Origin: Nonomuraea sediminis
GTDB lineage: Bacteria; Actinomycetota; Actinomycetes; Streptosporangiales; Streptosporangiaceae
Length of the DNA stretch: 37,761 bases
NCBI RefSeq assembly: GCF_018531495.1
Contig: NZ_JAHDTI010000032.1
Location: 1 to 37,761 of the forward strand
Reading direction: 5' to 3'
Shown here: piece after piece, positions 14,090-20,017 of the stretch
Layout of the letters: every line of letters begins with the position of its first letter
How positions within the stretch are numbered: the first letter of the stretch is position 1
Notes under the pieces: generated by a model
What the model was told of the DNA's origin: nothing
The model's input: only the letters and a program-made list of their open reading frames with translations
Database searches by the model: none
Made by a program: the position numbers and the translations under genes

Positions 14090-14219
14090 GTGCGTCCTTT
14101 CGATCTTTCTTTCGCGGGTGGTGCGGGGGGCGGGTGTCCGGCCCGCCCCCCTTTCTATTCAACAGTCTACCCGATTTAACGATGCGTGAAACCCTGAAAT
14201 CGGGCCACGAACAGGGGTT
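14090..14219 (-). promoter_or_regulatory. leader cassette copy (b), upstream of the methyltransferase
   Basis: The minus strand carries the same modules as copies (a) and (c): AAAACCCCTGTTC, GGTTTC, TAGACT, TGTTGAATAGAA, a hairpin of GGGGGGCGGG/CCCGCCCCCC, then CACCACCCGCGAAAGAAAG and a purine-rich ribosome-binding site before ATG 14089. The cassette fills nearly the whole gap (14111-14225). Confidence 0.75.
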
Positions 14220-14735
14220 TTACCTTCTGCTCAGGTGTCGAGCACGAGCCTGGTTCTGGGCCCGTTCTGCGGGCTCGTCGTCCTTGGCCGTGATCAGGCC
14301 CCTGAGGGCGTGCATGAGGTCGTCGGCGGTGCTGACCGCGTCGTGCGCCTTCTCCACCAGCTCGATGTCTGCAGCGGCCCGGCGGTCGAACGACAGCGAC
14401 CTGTCGACGGCAGCGGCGCTCGTGGCGTCGTAGGCGTCGAGCTGGCTCGCCAGATGGTCGAGGATGTACCGGACGCTGCGGGCGCGGTGGCCTGAACTGT
14501 TGATCTGCCGCAGGATCTCGGCGTCGTCTTCCTCGGCGTAGCGGCTGTATGCCTCAGCTACGGACTCACCAGCGTCCAGGCCGCGCGCTTCGAGGGCGTG
14601 GCACAGGTCGGCGATCAGGTCGCGGGCTACCAGCGCGAAGTCTGCACCGTCCTCGGCGCTGGCTCCCGTGTAGTGGGTGCGGCTGTAGATCGTCACGGCC
14701 TCGGTGGCCCGAATCGCTCGCTTGGCGTTCTCCAC
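14220..14735 (-). CDS. hypothetical helical protein, 171 residues
   Basis: GTG 14735 follows GGGAG by 8 bases and sits directly behind leader cassette (c). The protein is almost all helix and acidic/alanine-rich (A-E-D-G-A-D-F-A-L-V-A-R-D-L-I-A-D-L, Y-S-R-Y-A-E-E-D-D-A-E-I-L). Two paired-helix halves resemble HEPN-like or other four-helix proteins, though no R-x4-6-H motif typical of HEPN nucleases stands out. No family recognised. It shares its promoter type with the two DNA-modification units, so it is probably expressed together with them. Confidence 0.6.
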   Translation of the reverse strand: MENAKRAIRATEAVTIYSRTHYTGASAEDGADFALVARDLIADLCHALEARGLDAGESVAEAYSRYAEEDDAEILRQINSSGHRARSVRYILDHLASQLDAYDATSAAAVDRSLSFDRRAAADIELVEKAHDAVSTADDLMHALRGLITAKDDEPAERAQNQARARHLSRR

Positions 14736-14860
14736 GGCGTTCTCCCTCTTCGCGGGTGGTGCGGGGGCGGGTGTCCGACTCGCCCTTCTATTCAACAGTC
14801 TACCCGATACTGACTCTGCGTAACCCTCGATCAGCCTTCTGAACTGGGGTTTTACCTTTC
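14736..14860 (-). promoter_or_regulatory. leader cassette copy (c)
   Basis: The block is 14750-14856 on the minus strand: AAAACCCCAGTTCA, GGTTAC, 17 bp, TAGACT, TGTTGAATAGAA, a hairpin with one arm altered (GGGCGAGTCGGACACCCGCCC read in two parts), then GCACCACCCGCGAA. It precedes the 171-residue protein. Confidence 0.75.
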
Positions 14861-14905
14861 GGTCGCGTGCGCTGCCCTGCCCCGGTGGGGGTTTCAACCC
14901 ACACA

Positions 14906-15055
14906 GTCCGGGGGCCTCGTGGTCATCCCGTCGCCTGATGCTCGCACTACCGCAGGGTTCCGGGGCGGCCAAGTCCCCGGGTTTGGGACTTGGGGGCCCC
15001 GGGTTCCTGTGGTAGCCCCTTGGGGTCAGGTGGCGGGATGACCACGACCCCGGAC
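14906..15055 (+). ncRNA. 150-nt long imperfect hairpin, candidate structured RNA or single-strand origin
   Basis: Nested inverted repeats form one rod. GTCCGGGG (14906-14913) pairs with CCCCGGAC (15048-15055). CGTGGTCATCCCGTCGCCTGA (14918-14938, 21 bp) pairs with 15026-15046. CTACCGCAGG pairs with CCTGTGGTAG, CCGGGGC with GCCCCGG, and CCAAGTCCC (14969-14977) with GGGACTTGG (14985-14993) around a 7-base loop. The departures from perfect pairing in the two stems I checked base by base are G-U pairs if the plus strand is RNA, and A-C mismatches on the other strand. No protein frame explains it. Whether it is transcribed is unknown; a plasmid single-strand origin is the main alternative. Confidence 0.5.
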
Positions 15056-15280
15056 GGCACCACCTACGATCTTGCAGATCCGCCCCGGCCCCGGTCATCC
15101 TGGAGCCTGCCTCCCCGGCGAGGGGTGGGGGAGCTGGGGGCAGCGCCCCCGCATCGGCCCGCAGGGCCGACAGTCCTTCCCCTACGCGGCCGAGGCGTTG
15201 TCCCCCATGGGGGACAAGATCGCTCACGCCTTTACGATGTAGATCCGAGGTCGGCGAGCCCTGCGGCATATGGTGGCGCC
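15056..15280. other. hairpin-rich leader before the 15281 gene
   Basis: No convincing gene. It holds further inverted repeats: GGGGGC-agc-GCCCCC near 15138, CGGCCC-gca-GGGCCG near 15158, and the perfect 20-bp palindrome TTGTCCCCCATGGGGGACAA at 15198-15217. Together with the 150-nt hairpin it is an exceptionally structured 300-bp stretch. Confidence 0.5.
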
Positions 15281-15775
15281 GTGGTGCTGACCAAGGACCA
15301 ACAGGAGTTGGTGGACACGCTGCGCGCGTGGTCGGCGCTGTCTCCCCCGATGTCCGGCGACCGGTACGGCTCGCTCTATGGCCTGTTGCTCGACCTTGGT
15401 GAGTGGTTCGCCCCGGCGGCCCTGCCGGTCGGCGTCGAGTGCGGCCCGGCTCAGTTCTGCTACGCGAACGCGGCCGAGATCGCCGCGGCGCGCGGTTGGG
15501 TGTACGTGGAGGGCCTGGCCCTCGTCGACACCGGAAGCACGCGGTTTGCAGTCCCGCACGCCTGGGCGTGCCCGGGGCCGGCGGGCAGGGCGGCTGAGGT
15601 TACCTGGCCACCCGGGCGCGGCGTCGCCTACCTCGGCGTCCCGTTGGCGGCCGCCGCCTGGTCGGCTCGCCCGTTCTGGGACTCCTCCCCTGTGCTCGAC
15701 GTCCACACCCGCCGCGAGCTCCTGCGCGATGGACTGCCGACGTCCTGGCATGCCGAGGGCGCAGAAATCCCCTAG
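15281..15775 (+). CDS. possible papain-like Cys/His protein, 164 residues
   Basis: Start GTG 15281 (or 15284). The sequence G-P-A-Q-F-C-Y-A-N-A-A-E-I-A-A-A (about residues 57-72) puts a cysteine at the head of a helix. P-H-A-W-A-C follows about 35 residues later, then E-V-T-W-P and Y-L-G-V-P. This order (Cys helix, His-Ala-Trp, acidic/Thr-Trp strand) recalls transglutaminase- or papain-like proteins and a recurrent actinomycete phage/plasmid family. Catalysis is not established. The stop codon (15773-15775) lies inside the 48-bp palindrome that separates it from parB. Confidence 0.6.
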   Translation: MVLTKDQQELVDTLRAWSALSPPMSGDRYGSLYGLLLDLGEWFAPAALPVGVECGPAQFCYANAAEIAAARGWVYVEGLALVDTGSTRFAVPHAWACPGPAGRAAEVTWPPGRGVAYLGVPLAAAAWSARPFWDSSPVLDVHTRRELLRDGLPTSWHAEGAEIP

Positions 15776-15815
15776 TTGATCTTGAGACCAATTGGTCTCA
15801 AGATCAACTAGGGGA
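15768..15815. repeat. 48-bp perfect palindrome, right-hand par site copy 1
   Basis: The half-site CCCCTAGTTGATCTTGAG plus ACCAA is mirrored exactly around 15791/15792. The inner 34 bp are identical to the palindrome at 17445-17478 on the other side of parAB. It overlaps the end of the 15281 gene and ends 6 bases before the parB stop. It may be a centromere (parS), an operator, or a bidirectional terminator. Confidence 0.75.
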
Positions 15816-15820
15816 GTGGG

Positions 15821-16651
15821 TTACGTTCCTGGCTCGATGGCCTTCTCCAGGAGGTCGGCGAGCTGGCGCATCTGCGAGATGAACGCCTGTGCCTCCTGGG
15901 GGCGCTGGCGAGCCTCGTCGACGAACCGCCTCATGCGCGCGGGCTCCTGTATCGCCAGGACCGCCGCGGTGGTCTTCCCCCATCGGTCGGGGGTCCTCGA
16001 CGGGGCGGGCTGCTGCTCGCCGTGCAGATAGGCGCGGATCTGCTCAACTGCCTGTTCGGAGTCGAACGGGCCCGGCGGGATGACGCCTACGGCACCTTTG
16101 AGCATCGCCGCAGTCATCCGCGTTCCTTCGAGGACAGCAACGCTTTCAGCGACGGTTTGGCCAACCAGCAAGGCGGCATCCTGGCCGTGCTCGGCGGCCA
16201 GGGGGAGGAGTTCCCGAACCTGGGACTCGTTGGCCTTGATTCCAGCCATGGCGAGCTTCTCGGCCAGCGGCCACGCCTCGATCAACCGGTCGGCCTGCCT
16301 TCGGCCCATCTCCCACCCGGCCTCGGTGTAGTCGTCGAAGGTGGCGTAATCCTCGCGGTAGAGGCGGCCGTCCCGAACGACCTGTAGCGCCTTACCTGCA
16401 GCCCAGTAGGCCACACGGAGGTTCTCCAAAGCCGCCTCGCACACGGCGAGGTGCTCGCGCTCGACGTCCGAGAGCGGGCCGTCGTCGGCGGCCTCGTAGG
16501 GTGCGGGCAGGTGGCCAGGCCCCATGAACTCGGTCGGCGCCGGGGGAGCGGCCGGCGTGTCCTCTGGGTTCTCGCCCCAGTCTGGGGAGAGGTCGGGCAG
16601 CTCCTCGCGCATGGCCAGGAGGGCATCAAAGCCCTTGCTGTTCTTGCTCAC
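15821..16651 (-). CDS. parB: ParB-like partner of ParA
   Basis: This 276-residue protein is encoded 19 bases downstream of parA on the same strand, the normal parA-parB order. The middle (about residues 85-165) has L-Y-R-E-D-Y-A-T-F-D-D-Y, W-E-M-G-R-R-Q-A-D-R-L-I-E-A and N-E-S-Q-V-R-E-L-L-P-L-A. This helix-turn-helix pattern is found in ParB-like and related plasmid DNA-binding proteins. The N-terminal 60 residues are acidic and proline-rich and may hold the ParA contact. The C-terminus (M-R-Q-L-A-D-L-L-E-K-A-I) may dimerise. The nuclease/CTPase ParB motifs (G-E-R-R) are not evident, so it is a divergent ParB. Likely sites are the long palindromes on both sides of the operon. Confidence 0.65.
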   Translation of the reverse strand: MSKNSKGFDALLAMREELPDLSPDWGENPEDTPAAPPAPTEFMGPGHLPAPYEAADDGPLSDVEREHLAVCEAALENLRVAYWAAGKALQVVRDGRLYREDYATFDDYTEAGWEMGRRQADRLIEAWPLAEKLAMAGIKANESQVRELLPLAAEHGQDAALLVGQTVAESVAVLEGTRMTAAMLKGAVGVIPPGPFDSEQAVEQIRAYLHGEQQPAPSRTPDRWGKTTAAVLAIQEPARMRRFVDEARQRPQEAQAFISQMRQLADLLEKAIEPGT

Positions 16652-16670
16652 GTGTAGGGCCCCCTTCGGC

Positions 16671-17372
16671 TCAACGGCGAGCGCTGGCGCGGCCGATGTT
16701 CAGCAGCAGCTCGGTATGTACGGCGGCCAGGTCCTCGCGCAGTTTGGGTGCGTAGCGCTCGTTGTACCGGGTGATGGGTATCCCGGCCTTGAGGCTGTTC
16801 GGCCAAGCGCGGTACTTGCGAACGAAGGATCTGAAGTGGGGGATGCCCTCGGCTTGGAGCGTCTCCCAAGCCTCTAGAACGTGCTGGGCGCCTACCTGAG
16901 GGTCGGCCTTGGTGACGACCGCGGCGTAGGGCACGCCCATTTCCGCCACGCGCTTGGCGGTGCGGATGGTGGGGAGCACAGACTCGAATTCGTGGTCGTA
17001 GGGGATGAGCACGAACGTGGCGTTCTTCACGATGCGAGCCAAGATCTTGTCTGCTTCGAGGCTGCCGGGGCAGTCGGCGAACACGGTGTCGATGTCGTGG
17101 AGGCTGCGAATCTCCTCGATGTGGTCCGGGTCGGTATCGAGGCGGACTTCGTAACCGGGGTCGGTGAGTACGTTCGTGACCTGGTGCGCCGTACCTTGGG
17201 GGTCGGTGTCCCAGACAAGGGCCCGGCCGTTGGCTTTGGCCGTGTGGGCGGCCAGGCCGAGCGTGAGCATGGTCTTTCCGACCCCGCCCTTGCCGTTGAT
17301 GATGGGGACGAGGTAGCTGCGAGCTGCGCGAGCGGCAGTTCTGAGCGCGCCGCTCTGGGCGGTGGCGTTCAT
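16671..17372 (-). CDS. parA: ParA-type partition ATPase
   Basis: This 233-residue protein starts at ATG 17372 (GGAAG 6 bases upstream). It has the deviant Walker A box N-G-K-G-G-V-G-K-T (about residues 25-33), the A' motif V-W-D-T-D-P-Q-G-T (52-60) and Walker B T-V-F-A-D-C-P-G-S. It is a small ParA without the N-terminal DNA-binding extension, so autoregulation probably depends on its partner. Such ATPases bind DNA nonspecifically and move plasmid copies apart. The frame is open upstream to 17582 but that part is implausible and crosses the palindrome. The upstream region holds a 34-bp palindrome and further TCTTGA half-sites. Confidence 0.9.
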   Translation of the reverse strand: MNATAQSGALRTAARAARSYLVPIINGKGGVGKTMLTLGLAAHTAKANGRALVWDTDPQGTAHQVTNVLTDPGYEVRLDTDPDHIEEIRSLHDIDTVFADCPGSLEADKILARIVKNATFVLIPYDHEFESVLPTIRTAKRVAEMGVPYAAVVTKADPQVGAQHVLEAWETLQAEGIPHFRSFVRKYRAWPNSLKAGIPITRYNERYAPKLREDLAAVHTELLLNIGRASARR

Positions 17373-17612
17373 GGGAGCTTCCGATCGTTTGTGATCTTGA
17401 CGCCTGCTGCGATCAAGACTGAGGATGCGGGCGGCATTAACCAAGTTGATCTTGAGACCAATTGGTCTCAAGATCAACACTCGGTGATTCCACCCTGTCA
17501 GTGGTGAGTGTCCCAGACCCGCACCTCGGCCGCCATGAACCCGGTTCCTGCACGGCACGTCGCGCTGGGGAGCGCTGCCCAACTGCGCGATGAGTCCCCG
17601 CTGAAGCGCAAG
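17373..17612. promoter_or_regulatory. parA promoter/operator region
   Basis: No gene. From parA outward: GATCTTGA at about 17393, TCAAGACT at about 17413, then the perfect 34-bp palindrome. The TCTTGA half-site matches those of the ribbon-helix-helix locus at 18030-18177. A clear -35/-10 pair was not found. Confidence 0.45.
17445..17478. repeat. 34-bp perfect palindrome, par site copy 2
   Basis: Half-site GTTGATCTTGAGACCAA mirrored exactly. It is identical to the core of 15768-15815 and lies 73 bp upstream of parA. Two identical copies flanking parAB suggest a ParB-binding centromere. Confidence 0.75.
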
Positions 17613-17641
17613 GGGCCCCGCACGCTCAGCGTGCGGGGCCC
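17613..17641. terminator. strong hairpin terminator
   Basis: GGGCCCCGCACGC-tca-GCGTGCGGGGCCC is a perfect 13-bp stem with a 3-base loop. It lies downstream of the two small minus-strand zinc proteins (17673-17905) and upstream of parA's control region. Confidence 0.7.
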
Positions 17642-17672
17642 TCTATCGGGTAGGCCGGTTACTTGATCAGCA

Positions 17673-17783
17673 TCACTGACTGCCTGTCCGGGGACGGGCG
17701 TGCGCCGAGCAGGTACGGATACGCGTGCTGCCGACCCAGATGCAGCCGCAGGAGACGTAGCGCTCCTCCACCGGGGCCCTCAC
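17673..17783 (-). CDS. 36-residue cysteine/histidine mini-protein
   Basis: GTG 17783 overlaps the TGA of the preceding mini-gene (GTGA), giving translational coupling. The sequence has S-C-G-C-I-W and, ten residues on, C-S-A-H, a C-x-C...C-x2-H zinc-site pattern. It is basic at the end. No family recognised. Confidence 0.5.
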   Translation of the reverse strand: MRAPVEERYVSCGCIWVGSTRIRTCSAHARPRTGSQ

Positions 17784-17905
17784 TTGCGGCCCCCGGCGTG
17801 GTTGTGGTTGATCGGCGAGCTGGACTGAGCCCCACACCCCGGACAGGTGTAGATCGGCCGCTTCCGGCCGTCGTTGGACCCTTTGGGCCATGGCTGATGT
17901 GCCAT
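17780..17905 (-). CDS. 41-residue zinc-finger mini-protein
   Basis: ATG 17905 has GAGGAG 8 bases upstream. The product has a basic start, then I-Y-T-C-P-G-C-G-A and later N-H-N-H-A-G-G. A C-x2-C plus H-x-H pair is consistent with a single zinc site. It forms a two-gene operon with the 36-residue protein downstream. Function unknown. Confidence 0.6.
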   Translation of the reverse strand: MAHQPWPKGSNDGRKRPIYTCPGCGAQSSSPINHNHAGGRK

Positions 17906-18219
17906 GCTGGAACTCCTCGAAAGAGGGCCCCGGGGTGAACGTTCTTGGTCGGATGAGCACCTCGGGGCTTTGCTGTGTCACGGGGCGTGTTAGCGCCGCG
18001 AGACCTGATGCCTTCACGATTGCATGCCTAGTCTTGAAGTTCAAGAGTCTTGAAGTTATGATCTCGCTGTGATCTCATACAGGAGACGCAGCAGAGACGC
18101 GCTCAATTGCAGCGAGATGAAGGAGATGAGGTGTCGTGCTTCACTTCGAGAGTCCACAAGTCTTGATTCCCAAGACTCCCGAGCTTGGCTCGGGGGCTCT
18201 CGCACCTACGGAGAACTGC
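17906..18219. promoter_or_regulatory. intergenic control region of the transfer operon with AGTCTTGA sites
   Basis: No credible gene. It holds two direct copies of AGTCTTGAAGTT (18030-18041 and 18046-18057), which create the palindrome TCTTGAA-g-TTCAAGA (18032-18046), and the inverted pair AGTCTTG-attcc-CAAGACT (18159-18177). These are likely operators for the ribbon-helix-helix protein that follows, or for ParB, whose palindrome shares TCTTGA. Confidence 0.6.
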
Positions 18220-18501
18220 ATGACGCCAGAAGGGCAGGGGCCCAACCTGCGGCCAAAGTATGTGCCGCTCAGCGGCGACGCCTGGACGCGCTTGGACGAA
18301 CTCGCTCGAGAACTGCAGGACGCCAAGTCGCGCCGAGGCGGGGAACGCATCACCGCCAACACGTTGATCAGGGTGGGCGTGGCTGTCGTTCTCTCGTTCG
18401 GCGATTCCCTAGCTGGCGACACAGAGGAGGACCTGCGAAGAGGGCTCTTGGAGCGCCTGGGCAGGCCACAACCACCTACCGAAAACTCGGCAGATTCCTA
18501 G
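18220..18501 (+). CDS. ribbon-helix-helix DNA-binding protein
   Basis: This 93-residue protein starts at ATG 18220 with GGAG upstream; a longer start at GTG 18136 would translate through the inverted operator and is less likely. The core K-Y-V-P-L-S-G-D-A-W-T-R-L-D-E-L-A-R-E-L, a loop, then I-T-A-N-T-L-I-R-V-G-V-A-V-V-L fits strand-helix-helix (RHH, Arc/ParG-like). It is the first gene of the plus-strand transfer block and probably the autoregulator or oriT accessory factor. AGTCTTGA inverted repeats lie just upstream. Confidence 0.65.
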   Translation: MTPEGQGPNLRPKYVPLSGDAWTRLDELARELQDAKSRRGGERITANTLIRVGVAVVLSFGDSLAGDTEEDLRRGLLERLGRPQPPTENSADS

Positions 18502-18595
18502 CACCTCAACCGATCAAGCCCGGACGACGACGCCTCAATCTTGGCGGATCAGTCGTCGCCGCCCGGGGTGGACACCAGGAAGGCAGAACCTTCTG

Positions 18596-20017
18596 ATGTT
18601 GAAAAGAATCCTAAGGCGACGTGGGGAAGAGGAGAGCTACCACCCCGGCGTCGTCAACGGTCACGGCCTCGACTCGGCCCGATTCTCGATCGGCCCGGAC
18701 GGCGTCCACGAGACGCGCGTCTACCGTACGGGGCCGGCCAAGAGGGAGCCAGGCGAGCGCCTCTCCGGGCGGCTGCTCGGCATCGCCGGCGTCCTTATCT
18801 TCGGGGCCCTGGTCGGCGCGGGCTTCGTCGGCTACGAGGCACAGCGCCTGTTCGCGCTGCTGCACAACCACACCGGCGACACCGCCACTGCCGCAGACCA
18901 GGTCCGCGCAGTCATCATCGCCGCCCTGCCCGATGTCGGCTGGGTCGCCATGGCCCTGGTCGCCCTGGTGGCCGCGCTGCGCGGTCAGTCCAGCCTGCGG
19001 GCCCGCATCGGCGTGATGGTCTTCTTCGGCCTGAGCTTGGGCGCGCAGCTCCTCTACGCGCCCCACACGATCGAGGGCATGCTCGTAGCGGTGATCGCCC
19101 CGGTCACCATGGCCTGGATGCTCGAAAGCTACATCGTGGAGGTACGCCGCCGGGTCGCCGCTCAGCGCGGCCTCGACATCGACGAAACCCCCATCCTGTC
19201 GATGGTGCTCGCCGTGCTCGGTCGCCTGATCCGGCTGCCCTTTGGTCTCCCGCTTTGGCTTCTCCGGCTCTTTCTGGACCGCAAGGGCACGTGGGCCGGT
19301 GCGCGGGAATGGGTGCTCGACGTGGCCCCGATTGCGCCCGGCAGGACGCTGGCCAGCATCCGCGCGGCCGAGGCCGAGGCGATCGCAAGCTCGGCGACGC
19401 TCACCGCTGAGCAGGTGCGCGAGGCGGCACGCGAGCAAGTGGAAGCGCTGCAGGAGGCGCACGCCCGCGAGCTGCGCGAGATCGCGGAGGCCCGCGCGGC
19501 CGAGGCGGCCGCGCGGCTGGAGGAACGCCAGCGAGAGCAGGACGAGAACGCCCAGCGGGTCGAGCAGACGGAGGCCGAGGCGCGCGTCTCACTGAGCCGC
19601 ACGCAGAGCGAAGCTCAGCGCACCATCGACGGCTACGCCTCCCGCCTGCAGGAAGCTGAGCTCAAGCTTCACCGCCTGTCGGAGCGCCTGCAGCGCGCCG
19701 AGGCGGACAGTGATCGACTGCTGCAGGTCGAGCGCCAGTTGACGGAGCGCACGAACGAGCTCGGCGCCGTGCGCGCGGAACTGAAGCTCGTCACCGACCA
19801 GGCCAGCCCGCGCGTGCGCCTGGCCGCGCTGTACGAACGGCTGCGGCTCAATGGTGACCGCCGATACCGCGACCGCGCCGCGGTCCCGGAATTGGCTCGC
19901 ACGTGGTTCCTGGAGATCGGCGTTCAAAGCGAGGGTACGGCGCGCAAGTATCTCCACGAGTACCTTGATGAACTCGGGGTTCCTGGGACGTCGGTGCAGG
20001 AAGGGGCGTACACGTGA
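18596..20017 (+). CDS. DUF2637 membrane protein with long coiled coil (Spd/transfer-associated)
   Basis: This 473-residue protein has an N-terminal cytoplasmic stretch and four hydrophobic segments at about residues 60-82, 103-125, 135-160 and 165-180, as in DUF2637 proteins of actinomycete plasmids. An amphipathic segment and a long Glu/Ala/Arg coiled coil (about 245-400) follow. It ends in a helical domain (V-P-E-L-A-R-T-W-F-L-E-I-G-V...A-R-K-Y-L-H-E-Y-L) that resembles a winged or helix-turn-helix fold. It overlaps the coupling-protein gene by one base (TGATG), so the two are one operon. Such proteins are linked to plasmid transfer or intramycelial spread. The exact role is unproven. Confidence 0.8.
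   Translation: MLKRILRRRGEEESYHPGVVNGHGLDSARFSIGPDGVHETRVYRTGPAKREPGERLSGRLLGIAGVLIFGALVGAGFVGYEAQRLFALLHNHTGDTATAADQVRAVIIAALPDVGWVAMALVALVAALRGQSSLRARIGVMVFFGLSLGAQLLYAPHTIEGMLVAVIAPVTMAWMLESYIVEVRRRVAAQRGLDIDETPILSMVLAVLGRLIRLPFGLPLWLLRLFLDRKGTWAGAREWVLDVAPIAPGRTLASIRAAEAEAIASSATLTAEQVREAAREQVEALQEAHARELREIAEARAAEAAARLEERQREQDENAQRVEQTEAEARVSLSRTQSEAQRTIDGYASRLQEAELKLHRLSERLQRAEADSDRLLQVERQLTERTNELGAVRAELKLVTDQASPRVRLAALYERLRLNGDRRYRDRAAVPELARTWFLEIGVQSEGTARKYLHEYLDELGVPGTSVQEGAYT

Noticed and set aside
14906..15055. Possible group II intron or transposon end
   Set aside because: No reverse transcriptase or transposase, no domain V pattern and no target duplication; it is a single long hairpin.
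17526..17663. A 43-codon plus-strand frame before the hairpin
   Set aside because: The strong terminator at 17613-17641 would lie inside it; no conserved feature.
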